Assembly (NCBI RefSeq): GCF_009455625.1
Contig: NZ_QPEQ01000001.1
Span: 2,914,001-2,978,000, forward strand
DNA length: 64,000 nucleotides
Source of the DNA: Paraburkholderia bonniea
GTDB taxonomy: Bacteria > Pseudomonadota > Gammaproteobacteria > Burkholderiales > Burkholderiaceae
Direction: 5' to 3'
Within the stretch, counting starts at the first letter, position 1. Each line of letters starts with the position of its first letter. The position numbers and the translations under genes are program-made. The notes below the pieces were generated by a model, which was given only the letters and a program-made list of their open reading frames with translations, made no database searches and had not been told where the DNA came from. Shown here one piece after another: positions 43,944 through 55,066 of this stretch.

Positions 43944-44719
43944 ACACTCCGCTCCCTAACCGCAAGCCCGTGGGCACCAGTAGCTCGCTGGTGGTACGCA
44001 ACCTGAAAAAACGCTACGGCTCGCGCACCGTCGTCAAAGATGTGTCACTCGACGTAAAAAGTGGCGAAGTCGTCGGCCTGCTCGGACCGAACGGCGCGGG
44101 CAAAACCACTTCGTTTTACATGATCGTGGGGCTGGTGCCACTGGATGGCGGCGAAATCGACCTGGACGGCAAGTCGATCAGCCTGCTGCCCATTCACAAA
44201 CGCGCGGCACTCGGGCTGTCATATCTGCCACAGGAAGCATCCGTTTTTCGCAAGCTGACTGTTGAGGACAACATCCGTGCCGTGCTGGAGCTGCAACACG
44301 AAGACAACGGCAAACGGCTCGCCAAAGAAACCATCACGGATCGCGTCGAAGCGCTGCTCGATGAGCTGCAGATTTCGCACCTGCGCGAAAACCCGGCGCT
44401 GTCGCTATCGGGAGGCGAGCGCCGCCGGGTCGAAATCGCTCGCGCACTGGCAACCAACCCCAGCTTCATCCTGCTTGATGAACCCTTTGCTGGTGTCGAT
44501 CCCATTGCCGTGCTGGAAATTCAGAAAATCGTCCGCTTTCTAAAGCAGCGCAATATCGGCGTACTCATTACCGACCACAATGTGCGCGAAACGCTCGGCA
44601 TCTGCGATCACGCATACATCATTAGCGATGGCAGCGTGCTTGCTGCGGGCGCACCCAGCGAGATCATCGAAAACGAGAACGTCCGGCGCGTCTATCTGGG
44701 CGAACACTTCCGGATGTAA
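43940..44719 (+). CDS. lptB: LPS-export ABC ATPase LptB
   Basis: The 259-residue cytosolic ATPase powers LPS extraction with LptFG (encoded elsewhere). Walker A is GPNGAGKTT, signature LSGGERRR, Walker [14 protein letters not shown], and the switch His follows in [11 protein letters not shown]. It starts at GTG 43940, overlapping the lptA stop by 4 bp. A 12-bp hairpin follows the stop, ahead of rpoN. Confidence 0.97.
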   Translation: MNTPLPNRKPVGTSSSLVVRNLKKRYGSRTVVKDVSLDVKSGEVVGLLGPNGAGKTTSFYMIVGLVPLDGGEIDLDGKSISLLPIHKRAALGLSYLPQEASVFRKLTVEDNIRAVLELQHEDNGKRLAKETITDRVEALLDELQISHLRENPALSLSGGERRRVEIARALATNPSFILLDEPFAGVDPIAVLEIQKIVRFLKQRNIGVLITDHNVRETLGICDHAYIISDGSVLAAGAPSEIIENENVRRVYLGEHFRM

Positions 44720-44726
44720 GCCGCAT

Positions 44727-44760
44727 CGCTGTCAGGCCTGCTGCATCAGGTCTGACAGCG
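44727..44760 (+). terminator. Hairpin between lptB and rpoN
   Basis: CGCTGTCAGGCC (44727-44738) pairs with GGTCTGACAGCG (44749-44760), with one wobble. There is no T-run, so it may reduce rather than abolish readthrough into rpoN. Confidence 0.6.
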
Positions 44761-44904
44761 ACTCCCGCCAGGTTAACGCACAACGCTGCACACCCCCTCA
44801 CCCGCTTCCTGATTAGCAAAAACCCTAAGTACGCCCCCGTATTTTTAGGGCTGCCGCAGGTATCGCGGCCATGGCAAACTCATTACAATGAGTCACAACC
44901 TGCC

Positions 44905-46410
44905 ATGAAAGCTAGCCTCCAACTCCGCCTCTCCCAGCATCTTGCGCTGACTCCCCAACTGCAGCAGTCCATTCGGCTGCTGCAGTTGTCTACGCTTGAA
45001 CTTCAGCAAGAAGTCGCCACGGCGATTGCACAAAACCCCCTGCTTGAAAACGAAGACGACTGGATCGCCAGTCCATTGCGCGTGGCAGCAGACGGCTCGC
45101 TCATCACCCAGACACGCAATAGCACCCAGTCCGAAACCAGCGCTCACTCGCCATCAACCTCTGCCACCGGCACCGAACGCGAACCCAGCGAGCCGCAAGG
45201 CGTTGACGAATACAACGGTCTTGCTGCCGACAGCGCGGATGCCAGCCAATGGAATCTCGACGACTACGGCCGCTCTGGCAACGCATCCGCCGATGACGAC
45301 CTGCCACCGCTTCAGGTGCACGAATCCGGCACATCGTTGCGCGATCATCTGCTCGCGCAACTGTGCGTGACCCAGGCCAGCCCGCGCGACCGGGCGCTCG
45401 TCACCTTCCTGATCGAATCGCTCGATGACGATGGCTATCTCACCGCGACACTCGAAGAAATCCAGGCAGATTTGCCTGAAGAACTTGAAGTCGATGCGGA
45501 TGAACTAAAAACTGCACTCTCATTACTGCACAGCTTTGATCCTGTGGGAGTGGGCGCACGCTCTGCGGCAGAGTGCCTCCGGCTGCAATTGCTCCGGCTG
45601 GACACATCGCCCACCCGCACACTTGCGCTCGAAATTGTCGACCACCATTTAGAGTTGCTTGCGGCACGCGACTTCATCCGGCTGCGCAAACACCTGAAAG
45701 CCAGCGACGACGAACTGCGTGACGCACATGCGCTGATCCGCTCGCTTGAACCCTTTCCTGGTGCGATGTATGGCAAGACCGAAGCAGACTACGTCGTGCC
45801 TGATGTGCTGGTACACAAAACGGCTCAAGGATGGCGTGCGGAACTCAATCCAGAGGTCATGCCGAAACTGCGCATCAATAATCTGTACGCCAATATTCTG
45901 CGCAACAACCGCAGCGATCCTGGCAGCGGCTCGCTGCGCCAGCAGCTTCAGGAAGCCCGCTGGCTCATCAAGAATATCCAGCAAAGATTCGACACTATTC
46001 TGCGTGTAGCGCAAGCCATTGTTGAACGCCAGAAGAGCTTTTTCATGCACGGTGAAATTGCCATGCGGCCCTTGGTTTTGCGAGAAATTGCTGATACGCT
46101 GGGGCTACACGAGTCGACGGTCTCGCGTGTCACTACAGGCAAGTACTTGCTTACTCCTTTCGGCACACTTGAGTTCAAGTACTTCTTCGGATCACACGTT
46201 TCGACCGACACCGGGGGCGCAGCGTCTTCCACAGCCATACGCGCACTCATCAAGCAACTGATAGGAGCGGAAAACCCCACCACCCCTCTTTCAGACAGCC
46301 GCATAGCCGAACTGCTGGCAGAACAGGGTTTCGTCGTTGCCCGACGCACTGTGGCCAAATACCGCGAAACCCTCAAAATCCCAGCCGTCAGCCTGCGCAA
46401 ATCTCTGTAG
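44905..46410 (+). CDS. rpoN: RNA polymerase sigma-54 factor
   Basis: The 501-residue sigma factor directs transcription of nitrogen, motility and envelope genes with enhancer-binding activators. Region I is Gln/Leu-rich ([20 protein letters not shown]), region II acidic and Ser/Thr-rich, and the C-terminal RpoN box reads [10 protein letters not shown]. The length is standard. Its place directly after lptB and before hpf, ptsN, hprK and rapZ is the conserved proteobacterial arrangement. Confidence 0.97.
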   Translation: MKASLQLRLSQHLALTPQLQQSIRLLQLSTLELQQEVATAIAQNPLLENEDDWIASPLRVAADGSLITQTRNSTQSETSAHSPSTSATGTEREPSEPQGVDEYNGLAADSADASQWNLDDYGRSGNASADDDLPPLQVHESGTSLRDHLLAQLCVTQASPRDRALVTFLIESLDDDGYLTATLEEIQADLPEELEVDADELKTALSLLHSFDPVGVGARSAAECLRLQLLRLDTSPTRTLALEIVDHHLELLAARDFIRLRKHLKASDDELRDAHALIRSLEPFPGAMYGKTEADYVVPDVLVHKTAQGWRAELNPEVMPKLRINNLYANILRNNRSDPGSGSLRQQLQEARWLIKNIQQRFDTILRVAQAIVERQKSFFMHGEIAMRPLVLREIADTLGLHESTVSRVTTGKYLLTPFGTLEFKYFFGSHVSTDTGGAASSTAIRALIKQLIGAENPTTPLSDSRIAELLAEQGFVVARRTVAKYRETLKIPAVSLRKSL

Positions 46411-46431
46411 CCCGCTGCACATGTGGCGGGC
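46410..46431 (+). terminator. Weak hairpin after rpoN
   Basis: GCCCGC (46410-46415) pairs with GCGGGC (46426-46431), followed by ATTTTCC. The stem is short and overlaps the last base of the stop codon, so termination is likely partial. Confidence 0.5.
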
Positions 46432-46569
46432 ATTTTCCGGCCGAACCCTGTTTGGGTTGCACAGGCTGGTCGATCGGGTTCACCAGTGCACGATTTGCTG
46501 GCACCTGAACCAATCGGCTAGTACTGCTTCCTGATCAGGACCACGCGGCTACTCGTTTGGAGAAGTACT

Positions 46570-46929
46570 ATGAATCTGCAGATCAGTGGACACCATCTCG
46601 AAGTAACGCCTGCGTTGCGCGAATACGTGATCGCCAAGCTGGACAGAGTGCTAAGGCACTTCGATCAGGTGATCGATGGCAGTGTGGTCCTCTCGGTCGA
46701 CAATCATAAGGAAAAGGAAAAAAGGCAGAAGGTTGAAGTCAATCTTCATCTGAAAGGCAAGGATATTTTTGTCGAAAGCGCCGAGGGCGACATGTACGCG
46801 GCAATTGACTTGGTCATCGACAAACTTGACCGGCAAGTGATTCGTCACAAAGACCGGCTGCAAGGCCATCAACATGAAGCGATCAAGCACCAGCCGCTGG
46901 CCCCGCAGATCGAAACTCCACCGCAGTAA
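46570..46929 (+). CDS. hpf: Ribosome hibernation-promoting factor, short type
   Basis: The 119-residue S30AE-family protein binds idle ribosomes in stationary phase. It begins [20 protein letters not shown] and has the conserved basic stretch [14 protein letters not shown]. The size is that of the short HPF/YfiA class with a slightly extended tail. GGAG precedes the ATG. A strong terminator follows, so it may end the transcript that began upstream of rpoN. Confidence 0.95.
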   Translation: MNLQISGHHLEVTPALREYVIAKLDRVLRHFDQVIDGSVVLSVDNHKEKEKRQKVEVNLHLKGKDIFVESAEGDMYAAIDLVIDKLDRQVIRHKDRLQGHQHEAIKHQPLAPQIETPPQ

Positions 46930-46961
46930 GCCTTTTACCCGGGTCAATCCGGGTTGTAGCC

Positions 46962-46985
46962 AAACCGCCCTGATGGGCGGTTTTT
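46962..46985 (+). terminator. Intrinsic terminator after hpf
   Basis: AAACCGCCC (46962-46970) pairs with GGGCGGTTT (46975-46983) and runs into T residues. It is 33 bp beyond the hpf stop. Confidence 0.93.
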
Positions 46986-47107
46986 AATTTCCGGCCAACT
47001 CCGGCCAACTTATTCATACCGGCAGCAACCCGGCTCACAAAACGAAATCAACCAGCAAGTGAAGCGCAATCCTCATCAAGCATGCACCGCACATACCCGC
47101 GCTGCAC

Positions 47108-47113
47108 TATAAT
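47108..47113 (+). promoter_or_regulatory. Possible -10 element of ptsN (TATAAT)
   Basis: A consensus TATAAT lies about 145 bp before the ptsN start, in the 325-bp region after the hpf terminator. No matching -35 is evident at the usual distance. The rest of this region shows no other gene. Confidence 0.5.
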
Positions 47114-47254
47114 GGCCCGTTATTAACTGGTTACTCAGTCGGACTTCACTGATTTCGGACTCCGCCACACACCGCCGTGATGCCCCTGTAGAGAATGGAA
47201 CGCCACTCAAATCCCACCGAGAGGAAGACTCAGGCCTCGTTCTCGCCTGCCAAC

Positions 47255-47710
47255 ATGAATCGTTTAGCCAAATTTCTTCCCCTTGAAAACGTCCTCGTTG
47301 GGCTATCAGTCACCAGCAAGAAACGCGTCTTCGAGCAAGCAGGCCTGATTTTCGAAAATCAGAACGGTATCGCCCGCAGCACGGTCACTGACAATCTCTT
47401 TGCGCGTGAGCGCCTCGGATCAACAGGGCTCGGCGAAGGTGTTGCCATTCCGCATGGCCGGATCAAAGGGCTAAAACATCCACTCGCGGCATTTGTCCGT
47501 CTCGATGCCCCCATCCCGTTCGAGTCGCCCGATGGCCAGCCCGTCTCTCTCCTGATTTTTCTGCTCGTCCCTGAGCAATCCACGCAGCAGCACCTTGAAA
47601 TTCTGTCTGAGATAGCCCAGTTGCTATCCGACCGGGACACGCGTGAGCATCTGCAAACAGAAGAAAACCGCGAAACCTTGCATCGCCTGCTCACACAATG
47701 GCAACCCTGA
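47255..47710 (+). CDS. ptsN: PTS-Ntr EIIA component
   Basis: The 151-residue nitrogen-related PTS phosphocarrier regulates potassium transport and other targets rather than sugar uptake. The phosphorylated histidine is in GVAIPHGRIKG. The ATG at 47255 (MNRLAKFLPLEN) matches homologues; a longer reading from 47195 lacks a ribosome site. It follows a terminator and precedes hprK, with which it forms the regulatory block near rpoN. Confidence 0.95.
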   Translation: MNRLAKFLPLENVLVGLSVTSKKRVFEQAGLIFENQNGIARSTVTDNLFARERLGSTGLGEGVAIPHGRIKGLKHPLAAFVRLDAPIPFESPDGQPVSLLIFLLVPEQSTQQHLEILSEIAQLLSDRDTREHLQTEENRETLHRLLTQWQP

Positions 47711-47833
47711 TGCATTGACGCTGGCCCGAGGCCAGCGTGGCTGCCAGGCTGCATAGCGCAACACAACGGCGGCGCCCGTGCCCCCTTCTGCGGTGCCACC
47801 CGGCGCGCTGTCCACACTGGAGTCACGGCATTC

Positions 47834-48802
47834 ATGGATACGTCCAGCATCAACGCCCAAAGCATTTTCGACGACAACGCCTCCACCCTAAAGCTCAGCT
47901 GGCTGACTGGGCATGAAGGCTGGGAACGTGGCTTTTCAGCGGAAACCGTCGCCAATGCAACGTCAAGTGCCGATCTCGTCGGCCACCTGAACCTGATTCA
48001 CCCCAACCGTATTCAGGTATTGGGTGAAGCCGAAATCGACTACTACCAGCGTCAATCCGAAGAAGACCGCTCACGCCATATGGCCGAGCTGATCGCACTT
48101 GAGCCACCGTTTCTGGTGGTAGCCGGTGGCGTCACCACACCGCCTGAACTGGTGCTGCGTTGCACTCGCTCATCCACCCCGCTCTTTACCACGCCGATGT
48201 CCGCGGCAGCAGTAATCGACAGCCTGCGGCTTTATATGTCCCGCATTCTGGCACCACGCGCCACGCTACACGGCGTGTTTCTCGACATTCTGGGAATGGG
48301 CGTGCTGCTGACAGGCGACTCCGGCCTCGGCAAAAGTGAACTAGGGCTGGAGTTAATCAGTCGTGGCCACGGGCTCGTCGCCGACGACGCCGTCGATTTC
48401 GTGCGCTTAGGGCCCGATTTTGTCGATGGCCGCTGCCCGCCGCTGCTGCAAAACCTGCTCGAAGTGCGCGGCTTGGGGCTACTCGACATCAAGACGATCT
48501 TCGGCGAAACCGCCGTGCGTCGCAAAATGAAACTGAAACTGATCGTGCAGCTCGTCCGCCGCCCGGACGGCGAATTTCAGCGCTTGCCTCTGGAAAGCCA
48601 GACAGTCGATGTACTCGGCTTGCCAATTAGCAAGGTAACGATCCAGGTCGCGGCCGGGCGCAATCTCGCAGTGCTAGTCGAGGCCGCAGTCCGCAATACC
48701 ATCCTGCAGTTGCGCGGCATCGACACCTTGCGCGACTTCATGGATCGCCAGCGCCTTGCAATGCAAGATCCTGACAGCCAGTTTCCGGGCAAGCTCATTT
48801 GA
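47834..48802 (+). CDS. hprK: HPr kinase/phosphorylase
   Basis: The 322-residue bifunctional enzyme phosphorylates and dephosphorylates HPr. The P-loop reads [15 protein letters not shown] near residue 155, followed by the HPrK signature [12 protein letters not shown] near 215. An N-terminal domain (1-130) precedes the catalytic one, as in the family. GGAG lies 11 bp before the ATG. In proteobacteria it is often paired with ptsN in this order. Confidence 0.96.
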   Translation: MDTSSINAQSIFDDNASTLKLSWLTGHEGWERGFSAETVANATSSADLVGHLNLIHPNRIQVLGEAEIDYYQRQSEEDRSRHMAELIALEPPFLVVAGGVTTPPELVLRCTRSSTPLFTTPMSAAAVIDSLRLYMSRILAPRATLHGVFLDILGMGVLLTGDSGLGKSELGLELISRGHGLVADDAVDFVRLGPDFVDGRCPPLLQNLLEVRGLGLLDIKTIFGETAVRRKMKLKLIVQLVRRPDGEFQRLPLESQTVDVLGLPISKVTIQVAAGRNLAVLVEAAVRNTILQLRGIDTLRDFMDRQRLAMQDPDSQFPGKLI

Positions 48803-48885
48803 GCAGAAACATCCCGGGTAGCTGTATCGCATGCCCATGGCCAAAGACCTGATGCTATGATGAAACGAACTGGGTCCACGATTCC

Positions 48886-49779
48886 ATGCGCATTATTCTG
48901 ATCACCGGCATTTCCGGCTCGGGCAAATCCGTCGCACTCAATGCGCTCGAAGATGCGGGCTATTACTGCGTCGACAATTTACCCCCGCGCTTTCTGCCTC
49001 AACTCGCCACCTATCTCGCTGACGCGGGGCAAGAACGCCTCGCCGTCGCAATCGACGCCCGCTCAAGCGCCTCCCTCGACGAAATGCCCGCGATGATCCG
49101 CGATCTTTCGGGCAGGCATGATGTCCGCGTGCTGTTTTTAAACGCCAGCACACAATCGCTGATTCAACGTTTCTCTGAAACACGCCGACGCCATCCACTC
49201 TCAGGTTCGACCGCGCACGACGCTGATGTTGGCCTGCTCACCACCCTCGAAGAAGCCATCAACCGTGAACGAGAACTGGTCGCGGGCCTGGCTGAGTTTG
49301 GCCATCAAATCGACACCAGCAACTTGCGGGCAAGCGTATTGCGGGCTTGGGTCAGGCGTTTCATTGAACAGGAGCGCAACGGCCTCGCGTTGATGTTCGA
49401 ATCGTTCGGTTTCAAACGAGGCGTGCCGCTCGACGCTGATTTTGTCTTCGACGTCCGCACGCTCCCCAATCCGTATTACGACCACGAACTACGGCCACTC
49501 ACCGGGCGCGACCAGCCCGTTATCGACTTCCTCGATGCGCAGCCTGTCGTGCATGAAATGACCGGTGATATTCAGGCTTTCCTCGTCAAATGGCTGCCGC
49601 ATTTCCGCGACGATAACCGTAGCTATCTGACGGTTGCAATTGGCTGTACCGGTGGCCAGCATCGCTCGGTGTTTATCGCCGAGACACTTGCCGCACGCCT
49701 TGCGGACCAGGTCAATGTGATAGTGCGGCACCGCGATGCCCCACTCGACATCAACGAAACGTCAAAACCGCCCACCTGA
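48886..49779 (+). CDS. rapZ: RNase adapter protein RapZ
   Basis: The 297-residue nucleotide-binding protein guides RNase E to small RNAs of the GlmZ type and so controls glucosamine-6-phosphate synthesis. The P-loop is GISGSGKSV at residues 6-14, and a family stretch [10 protein letters not shown] lies near the C-terminus. The position after hprK is conserved. The start ATG is clear. Confidence 0.96.
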   Translation: MRIILITGISGSGKSVALNALEDAGYYCVDNLPPRFLPQLATYLADAGQERLAVAIDARSSASLDEMPAMIRDLSGRHDVRVLFLNASTQSLIQRFSETRRRHPLSGSTAHDADVGLLTTLEEAINRERELVAGLAEFGHQIDTSNLRASVLRAWVRRFIEQERNGLALMFESFGFKRGVPLDADFVFDVRTLPNPYYDHELRPLTGRDQPVIDFLDAQPVVHEMTGDIQAFLVKWLPHFRDDNRSYLTVAIGCTGGQHRSVFIAETLAARLADQVNVIVRHRDAPLDINETSKPPT

Positions 49780-49832
49780 CCCCTTGGGTCGGGCAGCCCT
49801 GCCCTTACGCCGTTAACCCAAAGCGTTAAGCC

Positions 49833-50471
49833 ATGATGTTCTCTGCTTCTTCTGTTCTAGCTGACGTACCGCTCTTTCTGCTACAGACGGCGCTGTTCCC
49901 TGATGGCCTGCTTCCGCTCAAGGTATTCGAAGCGCGATACATGGACATGGTGCGCCGATGTCTGCGTGAAAAAATGCCGTTCGGCGTCTGCCTGCTGAAG
50001 AGCGGCAACGAAATTGCACAGCCCGGTGAGCCCGCCGTTCCGGAAACCATTGGCTGTCTCGCGGAAATCGAGTTGTGTGACGTCGAAACAGTAGGCGTGC
50101 TGCTCATCCACACGCGCGGCACACGGCGTTTCCGGCTGCTATCGCACCGCACCGAAGCAGACGGCTTGCTGGTCGGAATGGCTGAACCGCTAGGTGACGA
50201 CGCCCCGCTCGAAGACAGCGTCCATCTCGCCAAATTCGGTGCCTGTGCGGAAGTACTCGAACGCATCATTGCAGCGCTTCGCACCCACGACCCAGAGCGC
50301 CTGCCATTTGCTGAACCCTTCCGCCTCGATGACCCATCATGGGTATCAAATCGTCTTGCAGAAATTCTGCCGGTAACGCCACGTGCCCGGCAAAAATTGA
50401 TGGAACTGCAAGACGCAGGCGTCCGCATCGAACTAGTGCACCACTACATGCAAAAACATCAACTGCTCTGA
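49833..50471 (+). CDS. LON-substrate-binding-domain protein
   Basis: The 212-residue protein consists of a single N-terminal Lon-type domain (LFLLQTALFPDGLLPLKVFE, then FGVCLLKSGNEI and RGTRRFRLLSHR) without the AAA+ or protease part. Such stand-alone LON-domain proteins are common; their partner is unknown. It is 53 bp downstream of rapZ and converges on mutY. Confidence 0.9.
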   Translation: MMFSASSVLADVPLFLLQTALFPDGLLPLKVFEARYMDMVRRCLREKMPFGVCLLKSGNEIAQPGEPAVPETIGCLAEIELCDVETVGVLLIHTRGTRRFRLLSHRTEADGLLVGMAEPLGDDAPLEDSVHLAKFGACAEVLERIIAALRTHDPERLPFAEPFRLDDPSWVSNRLAEILPVTPRARQKLMELQDAGVRIELVHHYMQKHQLL

Positions 50472-50533
50472 GCGTGATTAAGTGGCAAATTAAGCGGCTG
50501 ATTAAGCAGTTGATTAGAGCGGTCACAACATCG

Positions 50534-51622
50534 TCACAGCAAAGTTCCCTGTAACCCGTCGAGTAACTTGCGCACTGGTGCGGGCACCCCGTAAGCATCA
50601 AGATCACGTAACGCAACCCATGCAGTTGCTTCGTCCGCCAGTTCAGGATGCAGGCCAGCGAAGCGATCCAGCTCAGCCATGCGCGGTTCGATATCCAGCT
50701 TGAAATGGGTGAAGGTATGGCTCAGCGAACCCAGCGCGACCACCCCAGCCTGTGCGCCAAAAGCTTGAGCCCGCTCTGCCAGCGCAACCTCATCGGCGGC
50801 TTCCGGCAAGCTCCAAAGCCCACCCCAGATCCCGGAAGGCGGTCGTTTTTCCAGCATCACCGTATCGCCATCACGTAGCACCAGCATCCAGGTACGACGT
50901 GTCGGCACGGCTTTTTTAGGCTTGGATGCGGGTAGCTCGCGTTGACGGCCACTGGCATGCGCCACGCAATCGCCCGCAAACGGGCAGCGTCCGCAATCGG
51001 GCTTGCCTCGCACGCAAAGCGTGGCCCCAAGATCCATCAACCCTTGGGTGTAGGCGCTGACGTCAGCCGGCGCGGACGCAGCAGGTAACAACGATTCCGC
51101 CAGAAGCCACAGCGCATTTTCAACCCGCTTCTCGCCAGGGAAACCCTCCACACCGAACACCCGCGTCAACACACGCTTGACGTTGCCATCGAGAATCGTC
51201 GCACGCGCCCCGAACGCAAACGATGCGATCGCGGCAGCGGTTGAACGGCCAATGCCGGGAAGTTGCGTCAACGCTTCGACTGACTCGGGAAAAGTGCCGC
51301 CATGCTGCTCAACCACGGCCTGGGCGCAGCGATGCAAATTACGCGCACGGGAGTAATAGCCCAGTCCAGCCCACAACGCCATCACGTCATCAAGCGGCGC
51401 GGCCGCCAGCGCTTCGACGTCAGGAAAACGCGCCAGAAAACGCGCGTAATACGGCATCACGGTAGCAACCTGGGTCTGCTGCAACATGATCTCCGACAGC
51501 CAGATACGGTAAGCGTCGCGTGTGTTTTGCCACGGCAGGTCGTGACGGCCATACTCGCGCTGCCAGGCCACCAGCCGTGGAGAAAAATGGGTAACTAATG
51601 ATGCAGAGGAAGAAGAGAGCAT
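50534..51622 (-). CDS. mutY: A/G-specific adenine glycosylase
   Basis: The 362-residue enzyme removes adenine opposite 8-oxoguanine. The catalytic Glu lies in LSEIMLQQTQV and the Asp in ILDGNVKRVLTRVFG. The helix-hairpin-helix is LPGIGRSTAAAIA, the 4Fe-4S cluster cysteines are in CVRGKPDCGRCPFAGDC, and a Nudix-like C-terminal domain recognises 8-oxoG (SHTFTHFKLD). All are intact. The ATG at 51622 follows mutM by 7 bp; a longer reading into mutM is not plausible. The two form an oxidative-damage repair operon. Confidence 0.97.
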   Translation of the reverse strand: MLSSSSASLVTHFSPRLVAWQREYGRHDLPWQNTRDAYRIWLSEIMLQQTQVATVMPYYARFLARFPDVEALAAAPLDDVMALWAGLGYYSRARNLHRCAQAVVEQHGGTFPESVEALTQLPGIGRSTAAAIASFAFGARATILDGNVKRVLTRVFGVEGFPGEKRVENALWLLAESLLPAASAPADVSAYTQGLMDLGATLCVRGKPDCGRCPFAGDCVAHASGRQRELPASKPKKAVPTRRTWMLVLRDGDTVMLEKRPPSGIWGGLWSLPEAADEVALAERAQAFGAQAGVVALGSLSHTFTHFKLDIEPRMAELDRFAGLHPELADEATAWVALRDLDAYGVPAPVRKLLDGLQGTLL

Positions 51623-51629
51623 GGACCGG

Positions 51630-52457
51630 TCAACGCTGGCAGGTGGGACAAAAATAGGTTGAACGCTGCCCCTGGACGATCTGACGCACCGTTGTGCCGC
51701 AGATGCGGCAAGGCAACCCCGCGCGATCATAGACAAAATAGTCGAGCTGAAAATAGCCGCTCGCGCCATCACTGCCAACAAAATCACGCAACGTGCTACC
51801 GCCTTTTTCGATTGCGGCGGCCAGCGTCACGCGCACAGCGTCGGCGAGACGCTCATAACGTGCCAGCGAAACCTTTCCAGCGAGTGTCGCTGGCCGGATA
51901 CCGGCACGAAAAAGGCTCTCGGAAGCATAGATGTTGCCCACCCCGACCACCAGCCCGCCCGCCAGTAACACCTGCTTGACTGACATCGTTCGTCCACGGG
52001 TCTGGGCATACATCAGCGCCCCGGAAAACGCTGGCGAGAATGGTTCGACACCCAGCCTGGCAAGCAGAGGATGCGTGAGCACCGCGCCATCCTCACGGGC
52101 GTGCCACAGCACAGCACCAAAGCGACGCGGATCACGATAACGCAGCGTGTAATCGTCAAACAGCCAGTCGAGGTGGTCGTGACGCTCAGCCGCAGGTGGC
52201 GAGCTCCCATGCAGTATGCGCAACGTCCCGGTCATACCGAGGTGCACGATAAACCAGCCCGAGTCGATTTCAAACAGCAGGTATTTGCCGCGCCGCTCCA
52301 CCCGATGAATCAGCCGGCCACGCAGAATGTCAGCAAAATCAGGCGGAATCGGCCAGCGCAACGCAGGAATACGCACCTCGACACGTTGAATTCGATGCCC
52401 GGCAACATGCGGCTCGATTCCCCGGCGGGTAACTTCAACTTCTGGTAACTCTGGCAT
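51630..52457 (-). CDS. mutM: Formamidopyrimidine-DNA glycosylase
   Basis: The 275-residue bifunctional glycosylase/AP lyase removes 8-oxoguanine. It begins with the invariant PELPEVE (catalytic Pro1 after Met removal), has [12 protein letters not shown], and ends with a four-cysteine zinc finger (CRICGTT ... CPTCQR). The ATG at 52457 is fixed by the invariant N-terminus. It is directly upstream of mutY on the same strand and divergent from the TPR gene. Confidence 0.97.
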   Translation of the reverse strand: MPELPEVEVTRRGIEPHVAGHRIQRVEVRIPALRWPIPPDFADILRGRLIHRVERRGKYLLFEIDSGWFIVHLGMTGTLRILHGSSPPAAERHDHLDWLFDDYTLRYRDPRRFGAVLWHAREDGAVLTHPLLARLGVEPFSPAFSGALMYAQTRGRTMSVKQVLLAGGLVVGVGNIYASESLFRAGIRPATLAGKVSLARYERLADAVRVTLAAAIEKGGSTLRDFVGSDGASGYFQLDYFVYDRAGLPCRICGTTVRQIVQGQRSTYFCPTCQR

Positions 52458-52513
52458 ATCTAGGCGCTCGGCAACCTGTGGCGATCGAAGAGCGCGTATT
52501 GTAGCGAGCGCGT

Positions 52514-52519
52514 TACAAT
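52514..52519 (+). promoter_or_regulatory. Possible -10 element (TACAAT) of the TPR-lolB operon
   Basis: TACAAT at 52514-52519 lies 26 bp before the ATG of the TPR gene in the 87-bp region divergent from mutM. No convincing -35 is seen. Confidence 0.4.
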
Positions 52520-52544
52520 CGCCCGAAACATTGAACGGATTGCT

Positions 52545-54377
52545 ATGAACTTGTCCTTCGTGAAGCTGCTTACGCAGCGTGCTACCTGTGTGCCACACAC
52601 CCTTTCTGCGCGCCGGATGCTCAGCGCTTTTGTGCTTGCAGCATGGTCGCTGGCCAGTATGCCCAGCTATGCTCAGGATTCTTCACCGGATAGCGACGAC
52701 ACATCCGCCGCCGTGGCAGAGGGCTCTGGCGTGCTGTCAACCGGCGAAGAAAAAAATCTGCCTGATATCCCGCTATCAGGCCAAATCGTGTTTCAGGTAC
52801 TCGCCGCTGAAGTAGCGCTACAGCGTGACCAACCCGCCCCCGCCTACCAAACCTACCTCGCGCTCGCGCGTGACACGCACGATCCGCGCATGGCGCAACG
52901 CGCAACCGAAATCGCACTGCTCGCACAAAGCCCATCAGATGCGCTCGCGGCCACCCAGCTATGGCAGCAATACGCACCTGATTCAGACCGCGCCACCCAA
53001 ATCTACGCGTCACTGCTAGTGCTATCCGGCAAACCCGATGATGCCGCTCCGACACTCGCCCGCGAACTGGCCAAGGCCCCGGCCGCCAGCCGCGGCAATG
53101 CAATTCTGGCGATGCAGCAACTGCTTTCGCGCGGGCCAAATCACATCGGCGGGCTGCATGTGCTGCAGGATCTGCTGAAAAATGACATGGGCCGCCCGGA
53201 AGCCCAGATAGCCATTGCGCGCCAGCAGCTTGCCTCCGACGACGAGCCTGGCGCACGCAAGTCACTCGAACAAGCGCTTGCGCTCAAAGCCGACTATCTG
53301 CCCGCTGCGGTCATGCTGTCGCAAATGGGCCCTGAGGCACGCAAGGAAGGCACTGCGGCGCTTGAAGCCTACGTCAGCAAAAACCCCAAATCGCGCGATG
53401 GCCGGCTGGCGCTAGCGCAAATTTACCTCTCAGGCGACCGCCTGAGCGACGCTCAAAAGCAGTTCGAGGCCATGCACAAGAACAACGGTGACGACCTCAC
53501 CGCACTCATGGCACTCGCGCTCATCAAAATTCAGCAACGGAATTATCCGGATGCCCAGGCCTATCTAAAGCAGTACGCACAAAAAGCTGAAAAACTGCCC
53601 AATGCTGACCCGGGTCAGGCATATCTCTACCTGGCACAGCTCGCGGCCGAACAAAAAGATGACGCAGCGGCCAGCGAGTGGCTCAACAAAATTTCGCCAT
53701 CAAGCCCGCAATACATCCCGGCACAAATCACACGCGCCCAGCAATTGGTAGAGCAAAACAAACCGGATGACGCCCGCAAGCTCCTTGCGAGCCTCCAGGC
53801 ACAGAATCCGCGTGACCAGACGCTGATTGCCCGCACCGACGCCGCCATCCTGTTCGATACAAAGCAATACCCGGAGGCAGAAAAACGCCTTGCCCAGGCC
53901 ACGGCTGATTTCCCGAACGATCCCGACCTCGCTTACGACTACGCGATGGCCGCCGAAAAAACCGGCCACTACACCACGATGGAAGCGCAGTTGCGCAAGC
54001 TGATCCGTACTCAGCCGGGCAATCCACAGGCGTACAACGCATTAGGTTACTCGCTGGCCGATCGCAACGTGCGCCTTGCCGAAGCCAGTGAACTGATAGC
54101 CAAAGCGGCCCTGCTGGCCCCGGACGATGCGTTCATCATGGATAGCGACGGCTGGGTCAAGTTCCGGCAAGGCGATCTGACTGGTGCCATCAAGGTGCTG
54201 CGCAAAGCGTATGGCACGCGGCCAAATGCAGAAATAGGCGCGCACCTGGGCGAAGTTCTCTGGAAAACCGGGGCAAAAGAAGACGCCCTTGCTGTCTGGC
54301 GCGAAGCCCACAAGATCGAGCCCGATAACGACACGTTGGTCAAAACGCTCCAGCGCTTTCAGGTGAAAGATCTTTGA
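52545..54377 (+). CDS. Exported tetratricopeptide-repeat protein
   Basis: The 610-residue protein has an N-terminal export signal (about 22-44, ending SYA), a short acidic stretch, then TPR-like helical repeats throughout. Visible repeats include [35 protein letters not shown] and [21 protein letters not shown], the last two close to consensus. It probably scaffolds an envelope complex; the association with lolB is conserved in Burkholderia. The stop overlaps the lolB ATG (ATGA), so the two are coupled. Confidence 0.9.
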   Translation: MNLSFVKLLTQRATCVPHTLSARRMLSAFVLAAWSLASMPSYAQDSSPDSDDTSAAVAEGSGVLSTGEEKNLPDIPLSGQIVFQVLAAEVALQRDQPAPAYQTYLALARDTHDPRMAQRATEIALLAQSPSDALAATQLWQQYAPDSDRATQIYASLLVLSGKPDDAAPTLARELAKAPAASRGNAILAMQQLLSRGPNHIGGLHVLQDLLKNDMGRPEAQIAIARQQLASDDEPGARKSLEQALALKADYLPAAVMLSQMGPEARKEGTAALEAYVSKNPKSRDGRLALAQIYLSGDRLSDAQKQFEAMHKNNGDDLTALMALALIKIQQRNYPDAQAYLKQYAQKAEKLPNADPGQAYLYLAQLAAEQKDDAAASEWLNKISPSSPQYIPAQITRAQQLVEQNKPDDARKLLASLQAQNPRDQTLIARTDAAILFDTKQYPEAEKRLAQATADFPNDPDLAYDYAMAAEKTGHYTTMEAQLRKLIRTQPGNPQAYNALGYSLADRNVRLAEASELIAKAALLAPDDAFIMDSDGWVKFRQGDLTGAIKVLRKAYGTRPNAEIGAHLGEVLWKTGAKEDALAVWREAHKIEPDNDTLVKTLQRFQVKDL

Positions 54378-55018
54378 TGCGCCTGTCTCGCTGTGCTGGC
54401 GCGTTGCGCCGGGTTCGTGCATTCCGGCTAACCCGCGCAGGAATAACGGCAACGGCCGTTATCGCGCTGGCAGGCTGCACCTCATTCAGGTCGCAAGAGC
54501 CCACCGCCGCAGACGCGGCCAGCACCATTGCCACACAGACAAACAACGCCCGTCACGGGCGTTTTGCGGTTCAGTACGTTGACCAGAACGGCCAGCAACG
54601 TAACGCCTATGGCAATTTCGACTGGCAAGAAACGGACGCAACCGTGACGCTACAGCTCCGCAGCCCGCTCGGACAAACACTGGCCATTGTCACGTCCTCG
54701 CCCGCTTCCGCCACGCTTGAGCTGCCCAACCGCCAGCCACTCACCGCAAGCAATGTTGCAGAACTCATGGAAAACGCGCTGGGCTTTGCCTTGCCCGTTG
54801 AAGGATTGCGTTACTGGCTGCAACCAGCTCCCGCGCCCACCTCAAGGGCCAGAACCGAAATGGACCCGCACCAGCAGGGGCACATCCGGCAAATCAGCCA
54901 GGATGGCTGGACCATCGACTACCTTGCCTACGCTGACGCGCCCACCACTCGCGTGAAACGAATCAACCTGTCGCGCCAGGACCCACCGCTGGCGATCAAA
55001 CTTGTTCTGGACCAGTAA
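54374..55018 (+). CDS. lolB: Outer-membrane lipoprotein LolB
   Basis: The 214-residue lipoprotein receives lipoproteins from LolA and inserts them in the outer membrane. A lipobox is visible as IALAGC near residue 35, and the domain opens GRFAVQYVDQNGQQRNAYG. The length is normal. It overlaps the upstream gene by 4 bp and is followed by ispE after 48 bp, a long-standing gene order in proteobacteria. Confidence 0.94.
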   Translation: MMRLSRCAGALRRVRAFRLTRAGITATAVIALAGCTSFRSQEPTAADAASTIATQTNNARHGRFAVQYVDQNGQQRNAYGNFDWQETDATVTLQLRSPLGQTLAIVTSSPASATLELPNRQPLTASNVAELMENALGFALPVEGLRYWLQPAPAPTSRARTEMDPHQQGHIRQISQDGWTIDYLAYADAPTTRVKRINLSRQDPPLAIKLVLDQ

Positions 55019-55066
55019 TCTGCCGCCCGCTCAGGGTGCTTTTTTCCCGCGCTTTTCCCCGCTCTT

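Noticed and set aside
46499-46520. Sigma-54 promoter (TGGCAC...) upstream of hpf
   Set aside because: TGGCAC is present at 46499-46504 but the required TTGC element at the -12 position is absent.
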